Part shown: piece by piece, positions 1 to 5,696 of the stretch
Position numbering within the stretch: the first letter of the stretch is position 1
How the letters are laid out: each line of letters begins with the position of its first letter
Notes under the pieces: generated by a model
The model's input: only the letters and a program-made list of their open reading frames with translations
What the model was told of the DNA's origin: nothing
Databases searched by the model: none
Translations under genes and position numbers: made by a program
Assembly: GCA_009777165.1 (NCBI GenBank)
Contig: WRML01000070.1
Coordinates: 1 to 8,468 of the forward strand
DNA from: Kiritimatiellota bacterium
GTDB taxonomy: Bacteria > Verrucomicrobiota > Kiritimatiellia > RFP12 > UBA1067
Length of the DNA stretch: 8,468 nt
Direction: 5' to 3'

Positions 1-25
1 GGCATCCCATCGGGATGCCTCTTTT
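1..25 (+). terminator. Rho-independent terminator of a gene left of the window
   Basis: An 8-bp perfect stem (GGCATCCC at 1-8 pairing with GGGATGCC at 12-19) closes a 3-base ATC loop and is followed directly by TCTTTT (20-25). This is the classic intrinsic terminator layout for transcription entering from the left on the plus strand. The gene it serves lies outside the window, so its identity cannot be given. Confidence 0.75.
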
Positions 26-38
26 AGGTGCATCCCGT

Positions 39-80
39 GCCCCATCGGTCGCACCTGCGCCGATGGGGGCCCCTTTTCTT
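39..80 (+). terminator. Second GC-rich stem-loop, possible back-up terminator
   Basis: CCCCATCGG (40-48) pairs perfectly with CCGATGGGG (60-68). Inside, CGC (50-52) can pair with GCG (57-59) across an ACCT loop, leaving T49 bulged. A CCCCTTTTCTT tract (70-80) follows. This could be a back-up terminator behind the hairpin at 1-19, but the T-run is interrupted. GGTGC (27-31) can also pair with GCACC (51-55), which would compete with the inner helix. Confidence 0.45.
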
Positions 81-118
81 GCGGACAAGGGGGGGAGGGC
101 GTTTTTCTGCCGAGAGAC

Positions 119-136
119 ACATCCCTAACGGGATGT
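119..136. other. Third stem-loop with CATCCC/GGGATG arms
   Basis: ACATCCC (119-125) pairs with GGGATGT (130-136) around a TAAC loop. The arms repeat the CATCCC/GGGATG core of the terminator at 1-19, and a further unpaired GCATCCC copy sits at 30-36. No T-run follows, so it is not called a terminator. Its function is unknown. Confidence 0.4.
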
Positions 137-266
137 AAGAATGGAACACGTTTAAAGTTAATTCACTATAACAAACTTCAACATCCACAGGTGTACCGTC
201 TGCCGCAGGGTAATGCCATTCATCCAAAAATGGACACACCAGATTGTATGCAGCAGATCAGGCGCT

Positions 267-301
267 TTGTGTCTGTTGTGAGAACGATTGTGTCTGTTGT
301 G
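267..301 (+). repeat. Perfect 14-bp direct repeat pair, 21-bp period
   Basis: TTGTGTCTGTTGTG occurs at 267-280 and again at 288-301, separated by AGAACGA. The 21-bp start-to-start distance is two turns of B-DNA, so both copies would face the same side of the helix. This is typical of a tandem site for a dimeric or cooperative activator. The pair lies about 51-85 bp upstream of the predicted -35 element of the DUF1080 gene. The repeat is seen directly; the regulatory role is inference. Confidence 0.55.
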
Positions 302-308
302 GTAAAAT

Positions 309-330
309 CCCTCCCCCTCCCTTTTTTCCC
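309..330 (-). other. Putative G-quadruplex motif on the minus strand
   Basis: On the plus strand, C-tracts lie at 309-311, 313-317, 319-321 and 328-330. The minus strand therefore has four G-tracts of at least three, with loops of 6, 1 and 1 bases. This fits the standard quadruplex pattern. It sits on the template strand between the direct repeat pair and the -35 box. Whether it folds is not known. Confidence 0.4.
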
Positions 331-351
331 GAAAAGATATGGAATGCTTGC

Positions 352-380
352 TTGACCCTGCGGCGAAAAAGCATTAACAT
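352..380 (+). promoter_or_regulatory. Sigma70-like promoter of the DUF1080 operon
   Basis: TTGACC at 352-357 (5 of 6 consensus bases) is followed by a 17-base spacer and TAACAT at 375-380, which keeps the key first TA and last T of TATAAT. Transcription would start near 387, giving a leader of about 23 bases before the ATG at 410. Consensus match and spacing support the call; no experimental start site is available. Confidence 0.55.
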
Positions 381-396
381 CTATCTTTTAAAAATT

Positions 397-401
397 GGAG
401 G
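397..401 (+). promoter_or_regulatory. Ribosome binding site that decides the DUF1080 start
   Basis: GGAGG at 397-401 lies 8 bases before ATG 410-412. An in-frame TTG at 395 overlaps this site and would add five residues (MEDTD). It would have no Shine-Dalgarno sequence of its own, so the ATG is preferred. Confidence 0.8.
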
Positions 402-409
402 ACACGGAC

Positions 410-1702
410 ATGGAGAAGTGTTTAATCGCACTCGTTACTGGTGTAACGATGGCCGCTCTCGCGGCGGAGCCGAATGCGGAAGGATTCGTTTCGCTCTTTA
501 ACGGGAAGGACTTGACGGGATGGTTCAACGCGAATGACGGTTATGCGGTCGAGGACGGTGTCCTCTACTGTAAGCCCACCAGCGGAGGGAAACTCCTGAC
601 GGAAAAGGAGTATGACAACTTCATCTTGCGCTTCGAGTTCAAGCTCACGGAAAACGCAAACAACGGGCTGGGTATCCGCTGTCCCGTCCCGGGCGACGCG
701 GCGTACAACGGCATGGAGCTGCAGATCCTCGATGATTCCGGCTCGGATTACACGAAGCTACAGGACTGGCAGTACCACGGTTCCATCTATGGCGTGGTGG
801 CGGCCAAGCGCGGGCATCTCAAAAAGGTCGGGGAGTGGAATTTCCAGGAGGTCCGCGCCATCGGCGACCACATTGTCGTCATCCTGAACGGCGAGAAGAT
901 CGTCGAGGCCTACCTTAACGACATTGACCCGGACAAGACCGTCAGCAACCGGGCGCACCCTGGCATCCGCAACAAGAAGGGCCACATCGGCTGGCTGGGC
1001 CACGGCTCGCGCGTGGACTGGCGCAACATCCGCATCAAGGAAGTCCCGGCGGATTACGAGATCATCACGGATCAAGACAACAAGCCGCCCGCCGGGTTCA
1101 CCGCGCTGTTCAACGGCAAGGACCTGACGAACTGGAAGGGTGTGACCACGGAGGAGAAGTTCGACAACCCCGTCGTCCGCCAGGCCGCCACGCCGGAGAA
1201 ACGCGCGGAGATGCAGAAGAAGGCGGACGCGCAGATGCGGCAGACCTGGGCGGTCCGCGACGGCGGCGTGCTGTACTTCAACGGCAAGGGCTACAGCCTC
1301 GCAACCGCGAAGGACTATGGCGATTTCGAGATGTGGGTGGACTGGCGGCTCTTGACCGTGAAGGGCGACAGCGGCCTCTACCTGCGCGGCTCTCCGCAGG
1401 TGCAGATCTGGGACGCGCACAACCAGCACCACATCGGATCGGGGGGCCTCTACAACAACCAGAAGAATCCGAGCAAGCCGCTGGCGCTGGTGGATTACCA
1501 GATCGGCGACTGGAACCGCTTCTACATCAAGATGGTCGGCGAGAAGGTGACGGTGAAGTTGAACGACGTGCTGGTCGTTGACGACACGGTGCTGGAAAAC
1601 TACTGGGACCGCAACCGCCCGATTTTCCCGATTGAACAGTTGGAGCTCCAGTGCCACGGCGACCCCATCGAGTTCAAGAACATTTTCATCAAGGAACTGT
1701 AA
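410..1702 (+). CDS. Secreted tandem DUF1080 (3-keto-disaccharide hydrolase family) protein
   Basis: The 430-residue product starts with a Sec-type signal peptide (residues 1-19, likely cut at ALA|AEP). Two DUF1080/PF06439 domains follow at about 26-212 and 229-428. Both open with the same signature (FVSLFNGKDLTGW and FTALFNGKDLTNW), and the second has the typical GDSGLYLRGSPQVQIWD and LENYWDR segments. Most family members carry one domain, so this is an internal duplication or fusion. The fold is a concanavalin-like beta sandwich. Named members cleave 3-keto glycosides made by sugar 3-dehydrogenases, which fits the oxidoreductase 31 bp downstream. Transcription probably starts at the promoter at 352-380. 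Catalytic residues and substrate cannot be read from sequence alone, and one of the domains may only bind sugar. The family call is firm; the activity is inferred from family and neighbour. Confidence 0.9.
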   Translation: MEKCLIALVTGVTMAALAAEPNAEGFVSLFNGKDLTGWFNANDGYAVEDGVLYCKPTSGGKLLTEKEYDNFILRFEFKLTENANNGLGIRCPVPGDAAYNGMELQILDDSGSDYTKLQDWQYHGSIYGVVAAKRGHLKKVGEWNFQEVRAIGDHIVVILNGEKIVEAYLNDIDPDKTVSNRAHPGIRNKKGHIGWLGHGSRVDWRNIRIKEVPADYEIITDQDNKPPAGFTALFNGKDLTNWKGVTTEEKFDNPVVRQAATPEKRAEMQKKADAQMRQTWAVRDGGVLYFNGKGYSLATAKDYGDFEMWVDWRLLTVKGDSGLYLRGSPQVQIWDAHNQHHIGSGGLYNNQKNPSKPLALVDYQIGDWNRFYIKMVGEKVTVKLNDVLVVDDTVLENYWDRNRPIFPIEQLELQCHGDPIEFKNIFIKEL

Positions 1703-1733
1703 CAGACAGGGACGGATAAGAAAGGTTCATGAC

Positions 1734-3005
1734 ATGAAGAGTTTGAACAGAAGGAGTTTCCTGAAAACGGCTGGGACATGCGCCGCGTTTACAATTATCC
1801 CCGCGCATGTCATCCGTTCGGAGACCGCGCCGAGCAACCAGATCACGCGCGCGCTGTTAGGTTTCGGTGGCATCGCGCGTTCCGGGGCCCACTTGGGCTT
1901 CACCAGCTCGCGGCTCATCGCCCTGTGCGACCCCGACAGGAAGCGCATGGAGGAGGGTATCGGCGAGGCGGAGAAGCGCGGCTACGGGAAGATCCACGTC
2001 TGCCGTGACTTCCGCGAGATTCTCGCCATGCCGGATGTGGACATCGCGCACATCTGCACACCGCCGCACTGGCACGGTGTGATGTCGGTCATGGCGGCGG
2101 AGGCTGGCAAGGACGTCTGGTGCGAAAAGCCCATGACCCGCACGATCGGCGAGGGGCGGCGCGTCATGGAGGCGGTCAAGGCTAACAACCGTATCTTCCG
2201 CCTGAACACGTGGTTCCGCTTCCAGGACGGTTTCTACGGCTTCGGCACGGATGTCAAGCCCATCAAGAAAGTCGCCGAGAACCGTATCCTCGGGTGGCCC
2301 CTGAAAGCGGTCGTCGGCGAGGTGACGGGCTTCACGCTGAAATTCGGGTGGAGCGGGATGACGAACGTGAAGCCCGAGCCTGTCCCCGAGCACTTCGACT
2401 ACGACCTCTGGCTCGGGCCCGCGCCCTTCAAGCCCTACCACCCGCACCGCACGCACGGTACGTTCCGCGGCTACTGGGACTACGACGGCGGCGGGCTGGG
2501 CGACATGGGGCAACACTACCTCGACCCCGTCCAGTACCTGCTGGAAAAGGACGACACCAGCCCTGTCAAGGTCGAGATTGACGCCCCCCCTCAGCACCCC
2601 GATGCCGTCGGCTCGTTCCGCCGCATCACGCTGACCTACGCCGACGGCTGCCAGATCATCCTCGACGGTAACGACTCGCTCAAAGGCGAGCCGTTCTTGG
2701 AGGGGCCCAAGGGCAAACTGTGGCAACGCATGAGGTCGGACATCCCCAACCTGGATGCCATTGTCGCCGAGCTCCCGGAGCCGCGCGCGCAACAGACCGA
2801 CTTCATGGAGTCCGTCCGCCTGCGCCGCCCGTTCGCGCTGAATGAGCGCAACGGCTTCCGCTCCGCGACGATCGTGAACCTCGCCCTCGTCGCCATGCGG
2901 CTCGGGCGCGGCTTCGCGTTCGACCCCGACAAGCTCTGCGCGGTCAACGACCCCGCCGCCGACAAATTCATCTATCAGCAGATGCGCGACAAGTGGGCGA
3001 TATGA
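1734..3005 (+). CDS. Tat-exported Gfo/Idh/MocA family oxidoreductase
   Basis: The 423-residue protein begins with a twin-arginine signal (NRRSFLK at residues 5-11, then a hydrophobic stretch to about 24), so it is probably exported folded with its NAD(P) cofactor. The Rossmann nucleotide loop is GFGGIARSG (43-51). The family EKP motif is at 131-133, and GGGLGDMGQHYLDP around 253-265 supplies the usual active-site DMGxH (257-261). The start at 1734 is chosen because the Tat signal begins there and AAGAAAGG (1718-1725) lies 8 bases upstream; the frame is open further back only because it overlaps the previous gene. The family oxidises or reduces sugars, and some members are glycoside 3-dehydrogenases or NAD-dependent glycosidases. 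Next to a DUF1080 gene, a glycoside 3-dehydrogenase role is the best guess. The substrate is unknown. Confidence 0.9.
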   Translation: MKSLNRRSFLKTAGTCAAFTIIPAHVIRSETAPSNQITRALLGFGGIARSGAHLGFTSSRLIALCDPDRKRMEEGIGEAEKRGYGKIHVCRDFREILAMPDVDIAHICTPPHWHGVMSVMAAEAGKDVWCEKPMTRTIGEGRRVMEAVKANNRIFRLNTWFRFQDGFYGFGTDVKPIKKVAENRILGWPLKAVVGEVTGFTLKFGWSGMTNVKPEPVPEHFDYDLWLGPAPFKPYHPHRTHGTFRGYWDYDGGGLGDMGQHYLDPVQYLLEKDDTSPVKVEIDAPPQHPDAVGSFRRITLTYADGCQIILDGNDSLKGEPFLEGPKGKLWQRMRSDIPNLDAIVAELPEPRAQQTDFMESVRLRRPFALNERNGFRSATIVNLALVAMRLGRGFAFDPDKLCAVNDPAADKFIYQQMRDKWAI

Positions 3006-3010
3006 AGGGA

Positions 3011-3068
3011 AGTTGTTAGTTGTTAGTTGTTAGTTTTTAGTTGTTAGTTGTTAGTTTTTAGTTATTAG
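3011..3068 (+). repeat. Heptanucleotide tandem repeat array
   Basis: Eight consecutive 7-mers run from 3011 to 3066: AGTTGTT three times, AGTTTTT, AGTTGTT twice, AGTTTTT, then AGTTATT, with a trailing AG. A 21-bp higher-order unit (AGTTGTT, AGTTGTT, AGTTTTT) is repeated exactly at 3018-3038 and 3039-3059. The array starts five bases after the oxidoreductase stop codon and separates that tight gene pair from the HEAT-repeat gene. It is AT-rich in GC-rich surroundings. Its function is unknown; copy number could vary by slippage. Confidence 0.85.
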
Positions 3069-3091
3069 AGTCAAAGTAACGAAGCCAAATT

Positions 3092-3114
3092 CTAAAAACG
3101 ATAAACTAAAAACG
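3092..3114 (+). repeat. Inverted heptad arm (CTAAAAACG repeated)
   Basis: CTAAAAACG occurs at 3092-3100 and 3106-3114, a 14-bp period equal to two heptads. AACTAAAAAC (3104-3113) is the exact reverse complement of GTTTTTAGTT at 3033-3042 and 3054-3063 in the tandem array. The intergenic region thus has heptads in opposite orientation around a unique core of about 25 bases and can fold into an AT-rich hairpin upstream of the HEAT gene's ribosome binding site. Confidence 0.6.
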
Positions 3115-3138
3115 CATTCTACAAAGAAAGGAAACCGT

Positions 3139-4737
3139 ATGAAAAAACAGATGTTGATCACTCTCGCGGCGGGTTTGCTGACCTGCGCGGGTCATGCCGA
3201 TACCGCTGCCCAATGGGCAGACAAGAATACCGCCGCACTCGAGGCCGCCGTGGACAAGGCCGCGCTGTCGGAGATTGTCAAGAAGGGGGTCCCCGCCTAC
3301 GAGACCCTCTTCGCGCAAATCAAGACGGGGGGGGAGTCCGACCCCATCGCCAGCGTCACCATCGCCGCGCTCACGCAGCACGTGATGACGAAGGACGTGC
3401 CGAAAATCAGCCGCACGACGTATGCGCACGCGCTCCTCGCCGCCGCGCAGAAAGCGAAGGATGCCGACGTGACGTGCTTCTTCCTCGACCAGTTGCGCTG
3501 GTGCGGGGTGCCGGAACAGGCCAGGCTCATCAGCGAGTTCTTCGCGAAATCAACCGAGCTGGGTGTCGCCGAACTGGCGCGCATCACAGCGTATGCGGTG
3601 GTTGACGACAGGGCTAGCAAGCTCAAGCCCGGCGACCCGTCGGTGTGCCGCCGCTTCAATCAGGAAATCGCCAAGCTCTCCGCAGGGGCGCGGTCGAAAC
3701 GCCTGATGGAGGCGTTTGACGGGGAAGACAACGGTGTTGCGGGCGCGGCGCTCGTATGGCTAAACGCGAAAGGCAACACAGAGAAAACCGCCGTGTGGGC
3801 AACCAAGCTCGCGACGGTGGAAAACCCTGTTCGCCGCGTGATGCTGATCGATGCCCTCGCAACGCGGGGCGACAAGTCCGCGACGGACGCCATCGTGCTG
3901 TGTGTTACGGACGCAGACGGGATTGTCGTCAAAGCGGCATTGTCCGCATTGATTCAGTTGGACACGGCGTTCTTTGTCGCGCGTTTCACGGAAACGCTGA
4001 AAACCATTTCCCCAGAGCAGTCGGGGACGTGGCGGGATGCCGCACGACAAGTTACGACGGCCCGGTTGATTGAGCCGCTGCTTGCGGGCTACGCCACATT
4101 CAACGGCGCAGGGCGGAAATTGGCACTTGACCTCTTCCGCGAGCGGCGTGTCGCCAATGCCATCCCGATCGCCCTCGCCGCCGCAGAGTCGGAGGATGCG
4201 GACACCGCAATCGCCAGTTACCGTGTGTTGCGCGAGACCGGCACCCCCCAGCAAGCGGAAACCCTCCTTGCGCGGTTGCCCAAGACCCCCGGGCGCGTCA
4301 TCGGCGAAGCGCAAAGCGCCTTTGCCGCGATTGCCAAGCGCGACACCAACGGCACGTGCGCGGAACTGTTGCGCAAGACCACCCTAGATCTGCCCGAGCA
4401 AGACCGCCCGGTCTTCTACGAGACCGCCGCGCGCATCGGCGGTGACCTCCTCCTGGGTGATGCTGAGAAAACCGCTTCCTCGGATCATGTGGACCTGTCG
4501 GCGGCGGCGATTCGCGCCCTCTCCGCATGGGCCGACACCAGTGCCGTCCCCGCGCTCATGCGCCTTGCGCTCACCGCCCCGGACGCGCGGAACCAGACCC
4601 TCGCCCTGCGTGGCGTGACGCAGAAGTTGAGCGCCAAGGAAACCGACAAAAACGCCCTCCGCGAGCACTGGACTAAAATCCGTGAGACCCCCGGTAATGA
4701 CGAGAACAAAAACGCCATCAACCAGTTGTTCAAATAA
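3139..4737 (+). CDS. Exported HEAT-repeat-like alpha-solenoid protein
   Basis: The 532-residue product has a signal peptide (residues 1-20, likely cut at GHA|DT). A cysteine at residue 16 follows LLT, which is a poor lipobox, so a lipoprotein is less likely. The rest is alanine- and leucine-rich helical pairs with HEAT/PBS-lyase-like spacing, clearest around VRRVMLIDALATRGDKSATDA (given here as a guide to the middle of the protein), the stretch after GRKLALDLFRERR, and the C-terminal part ending near ALRGVTQKL. No enzymatic motif is visible. AAAGGA at 3127-3132 is a good ribosome binding site. HEAT solenoids usually act as protein-binding scaffolds, and in PVC bacteria such genes often sit beside DUF1080 and Gfo/Idh/MocA genes. 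A G8 run at 3327-3334 lies in the frame (Lys-Thr-Gly-Gly-Glu). The partner and role are unknown. Confidence 0.8.
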   Translation: MKKQMLITLAAGLLTCAGHADTAAQWADKNTAALEAAVDKAALSEIVKKGVPAYETLFAQIKTGGESDPIASVTIAALTQHVMTKDVPKISRTTYAHALLAAAQKAKDADVTCFFLDQLRWCGVPEQARLISEFFAKSTELGVAELARITAYAVVDDRASKLKPGDPSVCRRFNQEIAKLSAGARSKRLMEAFDGEDNGVAGAALVWLNAKGNTEKTAVWATKLATVENPVRRVMLIDALATRGDKSATDAIVLCVTDADGIVVKAALSALIQLDTAFFVARFTETLKTISPEQSGTWRDAARQVTTARLIEPLLAGYATFNGAGRKLALDLFRERRVANAIPIALAAAESEDADTAIASYRVLRETGTPQQAETLLARLPKTPGRVIGEAQSAFAAIAKRDTNGTCAELLRKTTLDLPEQDRPVFYETAARIGGDLLLGDAEKTASSDHVDLSAAAIRALSAWADTSAVPALMRLALTAPDARNQTLALRGVTQKLSAKETDKNALREHWTKIRETPGNDENKNAINQLFK

Positions 4738-4872
4738 GGGGGCACTGCGATTCCTGTCGTGAGCGTGACCAATTTTTTCGTGATTCAAGACGATTCGACT
4801 CGATAGTGCGTGGGGAGTAGCAGTGTCCTCGGGGTGGTGAGCGTTTCATCCAAGAGGCATCAACTGTCGTTG
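4738..4872. other. Convergent intergenic gap
   Basis: The HEAT gene (plus) and birA (minus) converge on this 135-bp gap. It contains a T6 run (4773-4778) but no strong GC-rich stem immediately before it. CACTGC (4743-4748) can pair with GCAGTG (4820-4825) only across about 70 bases. No convincing intrinsic terminator is seen for either strand. Confidence 0.4.
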
Positions 4873-5682
4873 TCACGATTGCGCGGTATGACGCAGACGT
4901 TGACCATAACCCACAATATGCGCCTCGCCAGAGTAGACGGGCATTAGCCCGTCTGTTGTCCGCAACAGCAGTGCGCCGTCGCGCCGTATCCCGCAGGCGG
5001 TACCTTCGATGGGGGTGCCGGAGAGTTCCATACGGATGGGCATGTCGCGCAGCATGTCGAACAGATTCACCTGCTGGACCAGTGCCGTGAACCCGAACGC
5101 GCGCCATTGGTCGTACAGCGGCTCGAAACGGTTGAGGATGGATGCCAAGACGGTTTCGCGTGATGCTGATTGTCCGATCTCGATGGCGACGGATGTTGCT
5201 GATGCTCGCAGTTCAGGGGGCAGTTGAGCGGCCAGGATATTCACGTTCACGCCAACGCCCGCAATCAGGTAGTTAATGGCATCCCCCGCGAGCTGCATCT
5301 CGCACAGGATGCCGCAGATTTTTTTGCCGTTGACGTAGATGTCGTTGGGCCATTTGATTTGCGGCTGGAGTGACGGCTCGCATTCGGCAAGCCCCTCCGC
5401 GACCGCAAGGCCGATCACCAGCGGCAGCGACACCGCGCAGTACGGCGCGACATCCGGGCGGAGCAACAGCGAGAAATAGAGGTTCACGCCAGGCGGCGAA
5501 AACCATCCGCGCGTCATACGCCCACATCCAGCGGTCTGCGCATCCGCCGCAATCAGCAATCCTTCGGGCGCGCCCGCCGCACCGGCTGCGTCCATGTCAC
5601 GGTTCGTCGAGCCCGTCTCCTTCAGGAAACGGAACGCGCGCCCTATACGTTTGGTTGTCATCGGCACCGATTGCACATCCAT
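4873..5682 (-). CDS. birA: Biotin-[acetyl-CoA-carboxylase] ligase, monofunctional
   Basis: This 269-residue cytoplasmic enzyme activates biotin to biotinyl-AMP and attaches it to the biotin carboxyl carrier protein. It has the BPL/LplA/LipB catalytic domain from the start, with STN at 25-27, the biotin loop GCGRMTR at 52-58 followed by W60, KWPND at 110-114, lysine 121 in the KKICGIL segment (equivalent to E. coli BirA K183) and GVGVNVN at 142-148. A small C-terminal SH3-like domain spans about 222-265. The N-terminal helix-turn-helix of E. coli BirA (321 residues) is absent, so it should not act as the bio repressor. The biotin loop departs from the usual GRGRRGR: the arginine equivalent to E. 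coli R118 is kept, but R116 is Cys, R119 is Met and G120 is Thr. The gene starts 14 bp after the TonB receptor stop, so the two are probably co-transcribed. Confidence 0.9.
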   Translation of the reverse strand: MDVQSVPMTTKRIGRAFRFLKETGSTNRDMDAAGAAGAPEGLLIAADAQTAGCGRMTRGWFSPPGVNLYFSLLLRPDVAPYCAVSLPLVIGLAVAEGLAECEPSLQPQIKWPNDIYVNGKKICGILCEMQLAGDAINYLIAGVGVNVNILAAQLPPELRASATSVAIEIGQSASRETVLASILNRFEPLYDQWRAFGFTALVQQVNLFDMLRDMPIRMELSGTPIEGTACGIRRDGALLLRTTDGLMPVYSGEAHIVGYGQRLRHTAQS

Positions 5683-5688
5683 GTTCAT

Positions 5689-5693
5689 CCTCT
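5689..5693 (-). promoter_or_regulatory. Ribosome binding site that decides the birA start
   Basis: AGAGG (minus strand, 5693-5689) lies three bases after the receptor stop codon and 6 bases before the ATG at 5682. An ATG at 5688 would abut the site with no spacing. The ATG at 5661 has no such site. The frame remains open to 5856, but that part lies inside the receptor gene and has no biotin-ligase similarity. Confidence 0.7.
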
Positions 5694-5696
5694 GCC

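Larger units (their letters stand above)
1..409. other. Intergenic region without a convincing gene
   Basis: No open frame in this 409-base stretch has a ribosome binding site and recognisable protein content. It holds three stem-loops (1-19, 40-68, 119-136), a G7 run (89-95), an AT-richer unremarkable part (about 137-265), a 14-bp direct repeat pair (267-301), a C-rich quadruplex motif (309-330) and a promoter (352-380). It reads as the 3' end of one transcription unit followed by the control region of the next. Confidence 0.6.

Noticed and set aside
24..257. Minus-strand open frame (GTG start at 239) of about 71 residues
   Set aside because: It has no ribosome binding site, runs through two stem-loops and ends in an arginine-rich low-complexity part. 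The first 40 residues look more protein-like, so a gene remnant is possible, but no family is recognisable.
244..501. Plus-strand 85-residue open frame rich in Cys
   Set aside because: Its CVCC repeats simply come from the 14-bp direct repeat, and it overlaps the promoter and start of the DUF1080 gene in another frame.
758..1657. Long minus-strand open frame of 299 residues opposite the DUF1080 gene
   Set aside because: Composition (Val, Leu, Arg, His rich) is that of an antisense shadow in GC-rich coding DNA, with no recognisable motif; the plus-strand protein is a clear family member.
3006..3114. Heptad array as a CRISPR
   Set aside because: Units are 7 bases and contiguous with no spacers, so it is a tandem repeat, not a CRISPR array.
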